Positions 1-8,458 of a stretch of DNA of 40,054 bases are shown one piece after another. Positions within the stretch are counted from its first letter, which is position 1. Each line of letters begins with the position of its first letter. Source of the stretch: Puniceicoccales bacterium (lineage in GTDB: Bacteria > Verrucomicrobiota > Verrucomicrobiia > Opitutales > UBA953); NCBI GenBank assembly GCA_031269335.1, contig JAISZI010000067.1:1-40054 (forward strand), read 5' to 3'. A program made the translations under genes and the position numbers. The notes below the pieces were generated by a model that was given only the letters and a program-made list of their open reading frames with translations, was not told the origin of the DNA and did not search any database.

Positions 1-50
1 GCCGCTTCCGCGTCATCTCCACCCGCTGGCTCGCCGGAAACGAAATCTAA
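1..50 (+). CDS. 3' end of an unidentified upstream gene
   Basis: The frame starting at base 3 is open from the window edge and reads RFRVISTRWLAGNEI before a TAA at 48-50. Codon choice (C-ending codons) is like the following genes, and the stop lies just before the folD region, so this is probably the tail of an upstream gene in the same direction. Sixteen codons are too few to name a product. Confidence 0.4.
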   Translation, partial: RFRVISTRWLAGNEI

Positions 51-131
51 CAAAGAATAATGCCGCCCGACACTGTCCAAAACAGCACGTCCGTGCCTTC
101 CAAAAAAGGCTCGCCTGCCCAAAAAAACACA

Positions 132-998
132 ATGGCAACCATAGACGGCAACGCTATCGCACGCCAAATTATCCAAGAAGTCCGCGAAAAAGTCGCCAGT
201 CTCGCCCCGCTCGTTCCCCACGTCGTCTTCATCCGCATCGGCGAAGACCCTGCCTCCATTTCTTACGTCAGCAAAAAACAAAAAACTGCCGCCGAGGTCG
301 GGATAAAGTCCACCCTCGAAGTCTTTCCGCCTTCCATCTCACGCGAAGAATTGCTCGCCCGCATCGGCACCCTCAACGCCGACCCTTCCGTCCACGGCAT
401 CCTCGTCCAAGCACCGCTGCCACCACAGCTCAACGCCACCGAAGTTTTTAACCACATCCGCCCCCAAAAAGACGTCGATGGATTCACCTCCACCAGCCTC
501 GGATGCCTCGCCCAAGAACTCCCCAATGCCTTCCCAGCCTGCACCCCGGCGGGCATCGTCGAACTCCTTAAACGCACCGGCACGCCAATCGCCGGCAAGC
601 ACGCCGTCGTCGTCGGACGCAGCCTCATCGTCGGCAAACCTGTCGCGCTCCTCCTCCTCGCCAAGGGAAACGACGCCACGGTCACCCTCTGCCATTCACG
701 CACGCGCAACCTCGCCGACCTCACCCGCCAGGCAGATATTCTCATCGCCGCCACCGGCAAACCTAACCTTATCACCGCCAACATGGTTAAAGAAGGCGCT
801 GTCGTCATAGACGTCGGCGTCAACCGCGTCCCCGATGCCACCAAAAAAAACGGCTACCGCCTCGTCGGCGATGTTGACTTCGAGAACGTCGCCCCAAAGA
901 CCGCCCTCATTACTCCGGTGCCCGGCGGCGTCGGTCCCATGACCGTCGCCATGCTCATGCGCAACACGCTCGCCGCCGCATTGGCATCTCCTCTCTAA
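132..998 (+). CDS. folD: Bifunctional methylenetetrahydrofolate dehydrogenase/cyclohydrolase FolD
   Basis: Cytosolic one-carbon enzyme that interconverts 5,10-methylene-THF, 5,10-methenyl-THF and 10-formyl-THF using NADP. The family hallmarks are in order: the YVSKK segment carrying the catalytic lysine, the QAPLP and KDVDGF substrate-site motifs, the Rossmann-type GRSLIVGKP motif, and PGGVGPMT near the C-terminus (residues about 264-271 of 288). The ATG at 132 gives 288 residues, the usual family length. An in-frame ATG at 60 would add 24 Ser/Thr/Lys-rich residues with no family counterpart, so the internal start is preferred. Neither start has a clear Shine-Dalgarno sequence. The stop is 12 bases before the RDD gene, so the two are probably cotranscribed. 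Confidence 0.95.
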   Translation: MATIDGNAIARQIIQEVREKVASLAPLVPHVVFIRIGEDPASISYVSKKQKTAAEVGIKSTLEVFPPSISREELLARIGTLNADPSVHGILVQAPLPPQLNATEVFNHIRPQKDVDGFTSTSLGCLAQELPNAFPACTPAGIVELLKRTGTPIAGKHAVVVGRSLIVGKPVALLLLAKGNDATVTLCHSRTRNLADLTRQADILIAATGKPNLITANMVKEGAVVIDVGVNRVPDATKKNGYRLVGDVDFENVAPKTALITPVPGGVGPMTVAMLMRNTLAAALASPL

Positions 999-1010
999 AA
1001 ATACACCACC

Positions 1011-1721
1011 ATGTCCGATACCCCCCAAAAGGAACCGCCTCCGCTGCCCTCAAATATCTCTCTGCCCGATAGCCTTAAACACTTGATCGACCCTGCTCTC
1101 GCTCCCTCGCCGGCACCAGCGCCCTTCCTCCTGCGCGTTTTTGCCTACCTCCTCGACTGGCTTCTCGCCATGCTCGTCTTCCTCCTCCTCCTCAAATTTA
1201 TCGTCCAAACCTACCGCGGAGAAGAATGGGAAATCCTCAAGACATGGTTGATTACCCTACGGAATGATTATCTAAACTTGTTCGGAAACCCCGCCATTGT
1301 GACCTCCGAGATGTCCGCCAGCTTCCTCCAAAAAGTCAAAAATATCCCCCAACCCGCAAGCGACCTCATCCAATTTATCGCCTTCGTCCAAACCTTCTTC
1401 TTCTGGAGCTACTTCTTTGTCACCGAATACTTCTCCCAAGGCAGCTCCATCGGAAAACGCGTTTTCAACCTGCGCGTCGCCAATATCTACGACCTCGGTC
1501 CGCCCCGTTTCTTCGACACCCTTGTCCGCTCAGGCTGGAAATCCCTCTTCTTCTGCTCCTCCAGACTCCTCTTCCTCCTCATCGGCGTAATAGACGCCCA
1601 CGTCCCTCTCTTCACCAGAACACGCCGCAGCTGGCACGATATTTTTTCCCACACAATCGTCCTCGACTCCATTGCCGATCACGACAACTCCGAACCCGAA
1701 ACACCGGAGCCGCCCGAATAG
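1011..1721 (+). CDS. RDD family integral membrane protein
   Basis: A 236-residue inner-membrane protein. After a proline-rich cytosolic N-terminus (about 45 residues) comes RVFAYLLDWLLA, carrying the Arg and Asp that define RDD proteins and leading into the first hydrophobic segment. A second hydrophobic block lies near 115-140, followed by the conserved GSSIGKRVFNLRV loop, another hydrophobic stretch, and a final RRSWHDIFSHTIV segment that matches the family's terminal R-x-x-x-D motif. RDD proteins are mostly uncharacterised; some are linked to ion or small-molecule transport. The acidic, Pro-rich C-terminal tail is probably disordered. It follows folD closely. The family call is secure but the function is unknown. 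Confidence 0.85.
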   Translation: MSDTPQKEPPPLPSNISLPDSLKHLIDPALAPSPAPAPFLLRVFAYLLDWLLAMLVFLLLLKFIVQTYRGEEWEILKTWLITLRNDYLNLFGNPAIVTSEMSASFLQKVKNIPQPASDLIQFIAFVQTFFFWSYFFVTEYFSQGSSIGKRVFNLRVANIYDLGPPRFFDTLVRSGWKSLFFCSSRLLFLLIGVIDAHVPLFTRTRRSWHDIFSHTIVLDSIADHDNSEPETPEPPE

Positions 1722-1801
1722 GAAAAGGCAAATCACACGCCTTTCGCCCCACAAAGATGCGTTGACGCCAGAGTAAGTTCCACCCATAGACACCCCCCGC
1801 C

Positions 1802-2551
1802 ATGCCATCTACACCGTGTGAAACGCACACCGCGCCCGCATTCCCATACAAACGTATCCTCCTGAAAATGAGCGGAGAAGCACTAAAAAACCCCGAAACA
1901 GGCACCCTGATTGATACCGCCACCCTCGACCGCCTCGTCGAAGATTTACACGGATTGCGCGCCCTCGGCATCCAAATCGCCCTCGTCGTCGGAGGAGGCA
2001 ATATCTTCCGAGGCCTCGCCGGTATGAAAAATAACGGCACCGACCGCACCACAGGCGATAACATGGGCATGCTCGCCACCGTCATCAACGGCCTCGCCCT
2101 CATGGACTACCTCGAAAAACACGACATCCCCGTCCGCGTCCAAACCGCTATCCCCATGTCCAAAATCGCCGAACCCTTCATCCAACGCCGCGCCATCCGC
2201 CACCTCGAAAAAGGACGCACCGTCATCTTCGTCGCCGGCACCGGAAACCCCTATTGCACCACCGATTATGCCGCCGCTCTGCGAGCCAACGAAATTCATG
2301 CCGACATTATTTTCAAAGCCACCAAAGTTGATGCCATCTACTCCAAAGACCCGCTCATCTACCCGGACGCCACCCGCTACGACACCATTAGCTACGACGA
2401 AGCACTCCAAAAACGCCTCGGCATCATGGACACCGAAGCCTTCGCCCTCTGCCAAACCAACCAAATCCCCATCCTCGTTTTCTCCATGTCCCAGCCAGGC
2501 AATATCCGACGCGCCGCCCTCGGCGAAAGAGTCGGCACCTTGGTCTCTTAA
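1802..2551 (+). CDS. pyrH: UMP kinase PyrH
   Basis: Hexameric bacterial UMP kinase of the amino-acid-kinase fold, phosphorylating UMP to UDP in pyrimidine nucleotide synthesis. The sequence follows the E. coli enzyme closely: KRILLKMSGEAL at the N-terminus (phosphate-binding Lys/Gly region), VVGGGNIFRG, GDNMGMLATVINGLA, the AGTGNPYCTTDYAA loop that binds UMP, the KATKVDAIYSKDP segment, and the MDTEAFAL region. Length is 249 residues against about 240 for the family. The first ATG gives a 15-residue leader before the conserved core, comparable to other PyrH proteins. It sits 80 bases after the RDD gene. The tsf and frr neighbours often found beside pyrH are not here. Confidence 0.96.
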   Translation: MPSTPCETHTAPAFPYKRILLKMSGEALKNPETGTLIDTATLDRLVEDLHGLRALGIQIALVVGGGNIFRGLAGMKNNGTDRTTGDNMGMLATVINGLALMDYLEKHDIPVRVQTAIPMSKIAEPFIQRRAIRHLEKGRTVIFVAGTGNPYCTTDYAAALRANEIHADIIFKATKVDAIYSKDPLIYPDATRYDTISYDEALQKRLGIMDTEAFALCQTNQIPILVFSMSQPGNIRRAALGERVGTLVS

Positions 2552-2662
2552 CCCCACTTCTTTCAATTCTCTCGCGGAAATTATCAAAAAATGAGCAATT
2601 TCGGCAGTGCCGATTTGTCCAAAACTGTAACATCTTGAGCATTTTTAGAACACAGCCGCAGA

Positions 2663-2677
2663 TGGCATAAAAGATGC
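2663..2677 (+). promoter_or_regulatory. Candidate sigma-54 (-24/-12) promoter of glnN
   Basis: TGGCAT-AAAAG-ATGC matches the sigma-54 consensus TGGCAC-N5-TTGC, with GG and GC exactly 12 bases apart. It places transcription start near 2689, about 37 bases before the glutamine synthetase ATG. Sigma-54 promoters are a classical way to link glnA-type genes to nitrogen status. A perfect 11-bp palindrome, CGGCAGTGCCG, lies at 2602-2612, about 50 bases upstream, and could be an activator or repressor site, but it is not the classical NtrC site. This is read from the sequence only. Confidence 0.6.
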
Positions 2678-2725
2678 TTTACGATTAACCATCTCACAAC
2701 TCACAACTTCGTTCAAAACACAACC

Positions 2726-4912
2726 ATGAGTGGCAACGCCGCACGCCGTAAGGCAATAGAGGGAATCGCATCCCTCACAACAACGATTCCTTCTTTTTGC
2801 TACAAAAAAGAAAGAGTCGAAGACCTCTTCGGAGTTAACGTCTTCTCCCTTGATAAAATGGAGAAACGCCTCCCCAAAGCAGTCTTCAAAAGCCTCAAAA
2901 ACGTCATCGAAAATGGCGGCAAGCTCGACGACACCGTCGCCGACGTCGTTGCGTCTTCCATGAAAGACTGGGCAATCGCCCACGGCGCAACCCACTACGC
3001 CCACGTATTTTACCCACTCACAGGTCTTACCGCCGAGAAGCACGACAGCTTCTACGAACCCTCATCAGGCAAAATGCTCGCCTCATTTTCAGGCAAAGCA
3101 CTTATCCAAGGCGAACCCGACGCCTCCTCCTTCCCCAGCGGCGGCATCCGTGCGACCTTCGAAGCCCGCGGTTATACCGTCTGGGACGTCACATCCCCAG
3201 CCTACATCATCGAAGGCATCAACGGAGCAACCCTCTGCATCCCCACCGCTTTCGTCTCATGGACCGGCGAAGCACTCGACAAAAAAACCCCGCTCCTGCG
3301 CTCCATGCAGGCACTGAACCGACAAGCCCAACGAATCCTCAAACTCTTCGGAAACACCGACAACGGCTTCATCGCCGCCACCGCCGGTCCCGAACAAGAA
3401 TACTTCCTCATCGATTCACGCCTCTACCACCTGCGCCCCGACCTCTACACCTGCGGCCGCACCCTCTTCGGCGCCAAGCCCGCCCGCGGACAAGAATTTG
3501 AAGACCAATACTTTGGCACCATCCCCGAACGCGTTCTCGCCTACATGATGGAAGTCGAACGCGAGGCGTTCAAACTCGGCATCCCCCTCAAAACACGCCA
3601 CAACGAAGTCGCCCCAGGTCAATACGAAGTCGCCCCCATTTTTGAAACAGGCAACGTCGCCCACGACCACCAACAACTCACGATGACCATTCTGAAAAAA
3701 GTGGCTCGCAAACACGGTCTCGTTTGCCTCCTCTCCGAAAAACCCTTCGCAGGCGTCAACGGCAGCGGCAAACACCTCAACTGGTCACTCGGAAGCCCCA
3801 AAATCGGCAACCTCCTCGACCCAGGCGACAACCTCCACGACAACTCACGCTTCCTCATTTTCGCCACCGCCGTCATCCGCGCAGTCAATATCCACCAAGG
3901 CCTCCTGCGCGCCTTCGTCGCCAGCGCCGGAAACGACCACCGCCTCGGCGCAAACGAAGCCCCCCCAGCCATCCTCTCCATCTACCTCGGCAAACAACTC
4001 TCCGAAGTCTTTGAACAACTCAAAACGACAGGAACCGCCACCACCTCGAAAAAAGCCGAAACACTCGCCGTCGGCGTCGATACCCTCCCCCTCCTCGCAA
4101 AAGACGCCGGCGACCGCAACCGAACATCCCCCTTCGCCTTCACAGGCAATAAGTTCGAGTTCCGCGCCGTCGGCTCCGCCTTCTCCATCGCAGGTCCCCT
4201 CTTCCTCCTCAACACCATCATCGCAGACTCACTGCAATACTTCGCCGATTCCCTCGAAAAAACCACCAAAGGCGACCCGAAAAAACTTAGCCCAGCCCTG
4301 CAAAAACTCTTCAAAGAAGTACTTTCAGAACACGACAAAATTATCTTCAACGAAAACGGCTATTCCGAAAAATGGACGAAAGAAGCCGCCAAACGCGGCC
4401 TCAAAAACCTCCGTTCCACCCCGGCCGCCCTCCCCGAACTTACCACCAAACTCGCTGTCGAAACCTTTGTCCGCCAAGGTGTTCTCACAAAAACAGAACT
4501 CGAATCCCGCGAAGAACTAACATTCGAAAGCTATGTCCACACCATCCGCTCCGAATCAAAACTCGTCCTCGAAATCGGCCGCACCCAAATCTACCCAGCC
4601 GTCAGCCGCTATATAAGCGAACTCTCCCTCACCAGAAACGCCCTCGCCTCCCTTGACATAAAAACCAACGACGGCGTACTCGAAAAAATCGCCAGCCTCC
4701 AAAACGAACTCGCCGCCAACCTCGACGAACTCGAAAAACAACGCGAAATCTTAAAAGCCGGAGCCGACGCCAAGAAAAATGCCAGCTTCGCCCACGACAC
4801 CGTCCTCCCAGCCATGGAAAAGACACGCGCCATCGCCGACGCCCTCGAAGAACTCGTCGCCGACGACCTCTGGCCTCTCCCCTCCTACCAAGAACTCCTG
4901 TTCCTGCGCTAA
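2726..4912 (+). CDS. glnN: Type III glutamine synthetase (GSIII, GlnN)
   Basis: ATP-dependent ligase joining ammonium to glutamate, the entry step of nitrogen assimilation. At 728 residues it has the length of dodecameric GSIII rather than the about 470 of GSI. It carries the GSIII N-terminal region ([17 protein letters not shown], residues 35-51), [12 protein letters not shown] (89-100), the metal/glutamate site [10 protein letters not shown] (221-230), [12 protein letters not shown] (293-304), the ATP-side [10 protein letters not shown] (345-354), and later [15 protein letters not shown]. The C-terminal third is rich in charged helices, as in the family. No uridylylation or adenylylation site of GSI type is expected. 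It stands alone behind a sigma-54-like promoter, which suggests induction under nitrogen limitation. Confidence 0.96.
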   Translation: MSGNAARRKAIEGIASLTTTIPSFCYKKERVEDLFGVNVFSLDKMEKRLPKAVFKSLKNVIENGGKLDDTVADVVASSMKDWAIAHGATHYAHVFYPLTGLTAEKHDSFYEPSSGKMLASFSGKALIQGEPDASSFPSGGIRATFEARGYTVWDVTSPAYIIEGINGATLCIPTAFVSWTGEALDKKTPLLRSMQALNRQAQRILKLFGNTDNGFIAATAGPEQEYFLIDSRLYHLRPDLYTCGRTLFGAKPARGQEFEDQYFGTIPERVLAYMMEVEREAFKLGIPLKTRHNEVAPGQYEVAPIFETGNVAHDHQQLTMTILKKVARKHGLVCLLSEKPFAGVNGSGKHLNWSLGSPKIGNLLDPGDNLHDNSRFLIFATAVIRAVNIHQGLLRAFVASAGNDHRLGANEAPPAILSIYLGKQLSEVFEQLKTTGTATTSKKAETLAVGVDTLPLLAKDAGDRNRTSPFAFTGNKFEFRAVGSAFSIAGPLFLLNTIIADSLQYFADSLEKTTKGDPKKLSPALQKLFKEVLSEHDKIIFNENGYSEKWTKEAAKRGLKNLRSTPAALPELTTKLAVETFVRQGVLTKTELESREELTFESYVHTIRSESKLVLEIGRTQIYPAVSRYISELSLTRNALASLDIKTNDGVLEKIASLQNELAANLDELEKQREILKAGADAKKNASFAHDTVLPAMEKTRAIADALEELVADDLWPLPSYQELLFLR

Positions 4913-4958
4913 ACGCTAAACACCGGCAGCAGTTAACGCTAAACACCGGCAGTCTCCT
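4911..4958. repeat. Short direct repeat after glnN
   Basis: The 18-base sequence AACGCTAAACACCGGCAG occurs twice, separated by a few bases, starting at the glnN stop codon and running into the spacer. No function is apparent. It is different from the hairpin repeats that follow. Confidence 0.6.
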
Positions 4959-4964
4959 CCCTCT

Positions 4965-5357
4965 CCCCGCCCCAAAGGGGCGGGGAAGGGAAACCAAAGC
5001 CCCAACGGGGCGGTCCTAATATAGCCCAGGGCAACGCCCTGGGTATCGGAAGGGAAGGGAAACCAAAGCCCCAACGGGGCGGCCCTAAGTTAGCCCAGGG
5101 CAGCGCCCTGGGTATCGGACAACCACAAGAATAAAGCCCCAACGGGGCGGCACCAAGCATTTCCCAGGGCAACGCCCTGGGGTTCGCAGGTGAAGGGAAA
5201 CCAAAGCCCCAAAGGGGCGGCCCTAAGTTAGCCCAGGGCAGCACCCTGGGTATCGGACAACCACAAGAATAAAGCCCCAAAGGGGCGGCACCAAGCATTT
5301 CCCAGGGCAACGCCCTGGGGTTCGCAGGTGAAGGGAAACCAAAGCCCCAAAGGGGCG
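4965..5357. repeat. Tandem array of two-hairpin repeat units
   Basis: A perfect 9-bp-stem hairpin (CCCCGCCCC-AAA-GGGGCGGGG, 4965-4985) is followed by five full units of about 68-70 bases and the start of a sixth. Each unit has hairpin 1, GCCCC-AAC-GGGGC (loop AAC in units 1-3, AAA in units 4-6), a linker such as CCTAAGTTAG, and hairpin 2, CCCAGGGC-AAC-GCCCTGGG. Units 2+3 and 4+5 are a duplicated doublet of about 138 bases. The array lies between convergent glnN and the TonB receptor gene, where it could help end transcription, though there is no T-run. The units abut without unique spacers, so it is not a CRISPR array. Confidence 0.85.
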
Positions 5358-5560
5358 CGACTCCAGACCTCGGTTATGCACTGTCACCTCGGATCCGCCC
5401 CCGTTGCGCCTCTACTGCACTTATGTCGCGCCCCTCCGGGGCGCGGGTGGAGAGAGAGTCGCTGTCCGGCAGTTCCGCTACGCTCCACTGCCGGTTATTC
5501 ACGTTATCCCCCTTCGGGGGATGCGTTGCCGCCCCTTTGGGGCTTTGGTTTCCCTTTCCC
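5358..5560. repeat. Second dispersed repeat family, copy near the receptor gene
   Basis: This stretch contains GCGCCCC-TCC-GGGGCGC (5427-5443), a GC-rich segment containing TCCACTGCCGGTTATTCACG, and CCCCC-TTC-GGGGG (about 5510-5522), ending in another hairpin-1 sequence. Much of it recurs, partly in inverted orientation, at 24985-25760. It is non-coding spacer up to the end of the TonB receptor gene; no gene is seen in 4913-5576. Confidence 0.7.
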
Positions 5561-5576
5561 TCCATTTCCCAAGGCA

Positions 5577-8234
5577 TTAGAAGGCGTAGGTTACTTTGAG
5601 TTGGACGCCGAGGCGTTCGGCTGGGAGGAGGTAATAGACGGCGTCGCCGGCGTAGTTTCCGGTGGGTGCCCAATTTTTTTCGTTGGTGGCGTTGGAGATG
5701 TCGAGGTCGATGCGCCAGTTGTTGTAGGTGTAGAAGGCGCCGAGGTCGAGGTTGTATTGGGTTGGGACGTGGATGTTGCCGCTGACTTTCCATTTGGAAG
5801 TTGCCCAGGCACTTGCTTTTACGCCGAAGCCGTTGTCGAAGGTGTAGGTTGCCCAGATGGTGCCGTTGTTTCTGGCGTGGCCGGCCGCCCATGCGCCGTC
5901 GGCGCCGATGACGTCGAGGTAGGAGTAATTAATGCCGGCGGCGAAGCGTTTTGTGGGTTGGAAGCTGGCGGAGAGTTCGACGCCTTCAAAGGTTTGTTTG
6001 GTCATGCCGCCGAGGGGGCGGATAGCTTCTATGGCGAGGGGTGTGTGGCGTGTTTGGTGGAAGAAAGCGGCGTTGGCGAAGAGTTTATTTGGGATAATCT
6101 CAAATTTAGCGCCGATTTCGACGAGTTGGCTTTTCAGATTAAAGTGGTCTGGGTTGAGGCGTTGGTCTTTCCAGTTATTTGGAGCGGAGCCGGTGAAGCC
6201 TTGGGTGAGGCAACAGCCGCAATCGCCCGAGGCGATATCGTGGTCGAAGGCTGCGTAGAGGCTGAGCCATTGGGTAGGTTTCCAGGTGAGGCTGGTGTTG
6301 ATGTCGTAGTTGATTTCGGAGACGTCGTCGCGGAAGTCGAAGCCGGTGACGATGCCGGCGCGGACGGCGTCGTTGGTGGGTTTGAGCGGGCGCAGGGTGT
6401 CGCGAATGGCGGTGATTCGGGCACCGAGGCGTAGGGTAAACTTTTCCCATTGCAATTTTTGTTCGGTGAAAAAGTTGAATTGTTGCAGTTCGTTAAGGCG
6501 GACATCGGAGCCGCTGAGGCTGCGTATGGAGAGTTGGGAGTAGCGTCCGCCTCCGCGGGAGTAGCCTGGGGCGAAGCCGATCCAGCCGTAGCGGGTGTTG
6601 ACGGGGTAGTAGGGCAAGTCGTTGGCGTAGTAGTAATCGGAGGGTGTGCCGACGCCGCTGCCTTGGGGCAGGTAGAGGCTATCGACGCCGAGGAGGCTGG
6701 CGTCGTTGAGGCCGCCTGCGCCTTCGTTGGGGTCGGTGGCATCTACAGCCATGTTGGCGCGTTCGACATTGCCGGCGTTATCGCAGAGGTTGGAGAGGAA
6801 GCGGTATTCAAAGCCGGAGTTGCTTTGGTGGCGGATGGAACTCGCTTTGAGGGGGAGTCTGAAAGTGTGGTCGGTGAGGAATTCGAGGCGTTGGGTGAAC
6901 ATTTTATTAACCATGAAGCTATGGTAGCCGTCGTAGCCGAAGACGTAACTTTTGCTGTATTGGAAGAGGGTATTGGCGCGGAAGGAGTAATGTTCGTTGA
7001 AGCGGACGTTTACGATATTTTGACCAATGATTTCGTAGGTGTCGCTGAAGGAGTCGCGGCTGTAGAGGGTTTGGTTGCCGTTGATGGGGACGTCTTCGGC
7101 GGGTTGGTCGGCGGGGTTGCGCCACCAAAAGGAGAAGAGGGCAGGGTTCTCTTTGGTCGGGGCATACGCCGGTGCGGCGCCGAAGCTGGTGAAGGTGCCG
7201 TCGGTCGAGCCGAAGTAGGTGTTATTATTCCATGTCACGACCGGGGCGATGGGACCGGCGTCATAGACCCAACTATCTATTAAGTCCTGTGTTACGCGGT
7301 TAATTCCGAAGGGCATGGCGCCGCGCGAGGCGGTGTATGTGAAGTTCGTGTCAACGGTGACCGTCTTGGTCGGTTTCCACGTGGTGGCGGCATAGACGTC
7401 TTCAAAGTCGGAGCGCGAGTTTGCCCAGTATTGCTTGGCGTCGGTTTTTTGGACGCTGATGCGGGCGGCGAGTTCGTCGGGGATGAGGACGCGGTTGTAG
7501 TCGAATTGCGCCGTGTATTGCCCGTAGGTGGAGATATTAGTAGGACCGAGGCGGCCGAAGGTGCTCGAAAGGGTGAGGTGTTCGCCGTCGAAAAGCGGTT
7601 TTTTGGTGACGTAGTTAATGACGCCCGCTGTGCGCGTGGTGGCGCCTTGTATAACGCTCGGGACGCCCGCGACGATGTCCACAGATTCCCATGCGTTATT
7701 GTCGAACGGGCGCACAGCCGGGTTGAGAAGGAGGATTCCGTTGCGGGTGGTGTCGGCGCTGCCGCCGCGGATTTTTGCGAAGGTGGAGAAATTTGAAGCC
7801 GTGCCGCGTCCAACGCTCGGCGAATACCGCGAGAGGTCGGAAAAATTGTGGAAATGGTCGTTTTTGATTTGCGCCGGAGTCACTTGAAAAATGGAGCGCG
7901 GCGTGTCTTTGATGAGTTCGTCGAAGCCGTAGAAGGCATTGTTTGGGCGCACCGGAAGCACCGTGTTTTCGATGCTTTCGCCTTCGACTTCGACGCCGCT
8001 GAGGACGACGGCTTCGTCATCGGTGGCAGGAGCGGCGGCGGGTGCCGGTGCCGACGGGCGAGCGGGCGCCGGAGCGGCGGCGGGTGCCGACGGGCGAGCC
8101 GGTGCGGGAGCGGCGGGAGCCGGTGTTTTGGCGGCGGGGGTTGCCGGAGCGGCGAACACGGCTGTCGTTGCGAACGGCAGTGTGAGGGCGGCGGCGAGCG
8201 TTTTTAGGAAGCGTTTGCTGAGTGTGTGTTTCAT
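5577..8234 (-). CDS. TonB-dependent outer-membrane receptor
   Basis: An 885-residue outer-membrane beta-barrel for TonB/ExbBD-driven import, probably of a siderophore or similar ligand. The start MKHTLSKRFLKTLAAALTLP gives a clean signal peptide ending near AVFAAPA. An upstream in-frame ATG at 8267 would add 11 residues before it. Next is a long Ala/Pro linker (about residues 30-70), then DEAVVLSGVEV, resembling the TonB box of verrucomicrobial receptors. The plug follows (DELIKDTPRSIFQVT, then IRGGSADTTRNGI and GVPSVIQGATTRTAGVINY). The rest is barrel with aromatic strands and a terminal TYAF ending in phenylalanine. No transport operon adjoins it, so the ligand cannot be read. AGGTCG before the start is a weak ribosome site. 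Confidence 0.92.
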   Translation of the reverse strand: MKHTLSKRFLKTLAAALTLPFATTAVFAAPATPAAKTPAPAAPAPARPSAPAAAPAPARPSAPAPAAAPATDDEAVVLSGVEVEGESIENTVLPVRPNNAFYGFDELIKDTPRSIFQVTPAQIKNDHFHNFSDLSRYSPSVGRGTASNFSTFAKIRGGSADTTRNGILLLNPAVRPFDNNAWESVDIVAGVPSVIQGATTRTAGVINYVTKKPLFDGEHLTLSSTFGRLGPTNISTYGQYTAQFDYNRVLIPDELAARISVQKTDAKQYWANSRSDFEDVYAATTWKPTKTVTVDTNFTYTASRGAMPFGINRVTQDLIDSWVYDAGPIAPVVTWNNNTYFGSTDGTFTSFGAAPAYAPTKENPALFSFWWRNPADQPAEDVPINGNQTLYSRDSFSDTYEIIGQNIVNVRFNEHYSFRANTLFQYSKSYVFGYDGYHSFMVNKMFTQRLEFLTDHTFRLPLKASSIRHQSNSGFEYRFLSNLCDNAGNVERANMAVDATDPNEGAGGLNDASLLGVDSLYLPQGSGVGTPSDYYYANDLPYYPVNTRYGWIGFAPGYSRGGGRYSQLSIRSLSGSDVRLNELQQFNFFTEQKLQWEKFTLRLGARITAIRDTLRPLKPTNDAVRAGIVTGFDFRDDVSEINYDINTSLTWKPTQWLSLYAAFDHDIASGDCGCCLTQGFTGSAPNNWKDQRLNPDHFNLKSQLVEIGAKFEIIPNKLFANAAFFHQTRHTPLAIEAIRPLGGMTKQTFEGVELSASFQPTKRFAAGINYSYLDVIGADGAWAAGHARNNGTIWATYTFDNGFGVKASAWATSKWKVSGNIHVPTQYNLDLGAFYTYNNWRIDLDISNATNEKNWAPTGNYAGDAVYYLLPAERLGVQLKVTYAF

Positions 8235-8458
8235 GGGACGACCTGTTTTGTGGTGTGGAAGCCGCATTTCTTGGGTTTTTGAGTAAAAATTAAAAGATTA
8301 AAAAACGAGCGGCGTTTAGGTATTAGAACTAATAATGTGTTGTTTAGTAAATTTAATAAGATTAAGCCGTGAAAAAGCGGAAAATGGGTGGTCGCGGGAG
8401 GGCAGGGCGGGCGGATTTTTCTTGTTTTCGGAGAGGTTAAAAATTTTCTAATGCCCTC

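Noticed and set aside
4965-5357. Possible CRISPR array
   Set aside because: The units are contiguous, 68-70 bases, each with two hairpins, and the parts between hairpins are conserved rather than unique spacers. No cas genes are present.
5328-6434. Long + strand frame beginning in the repeats and running antisense to the TonB receptor gene
   Set aside because: It is composed of repeat-derived sequence followed by the antisense of a clear receptor gene; no independent coding evidence.
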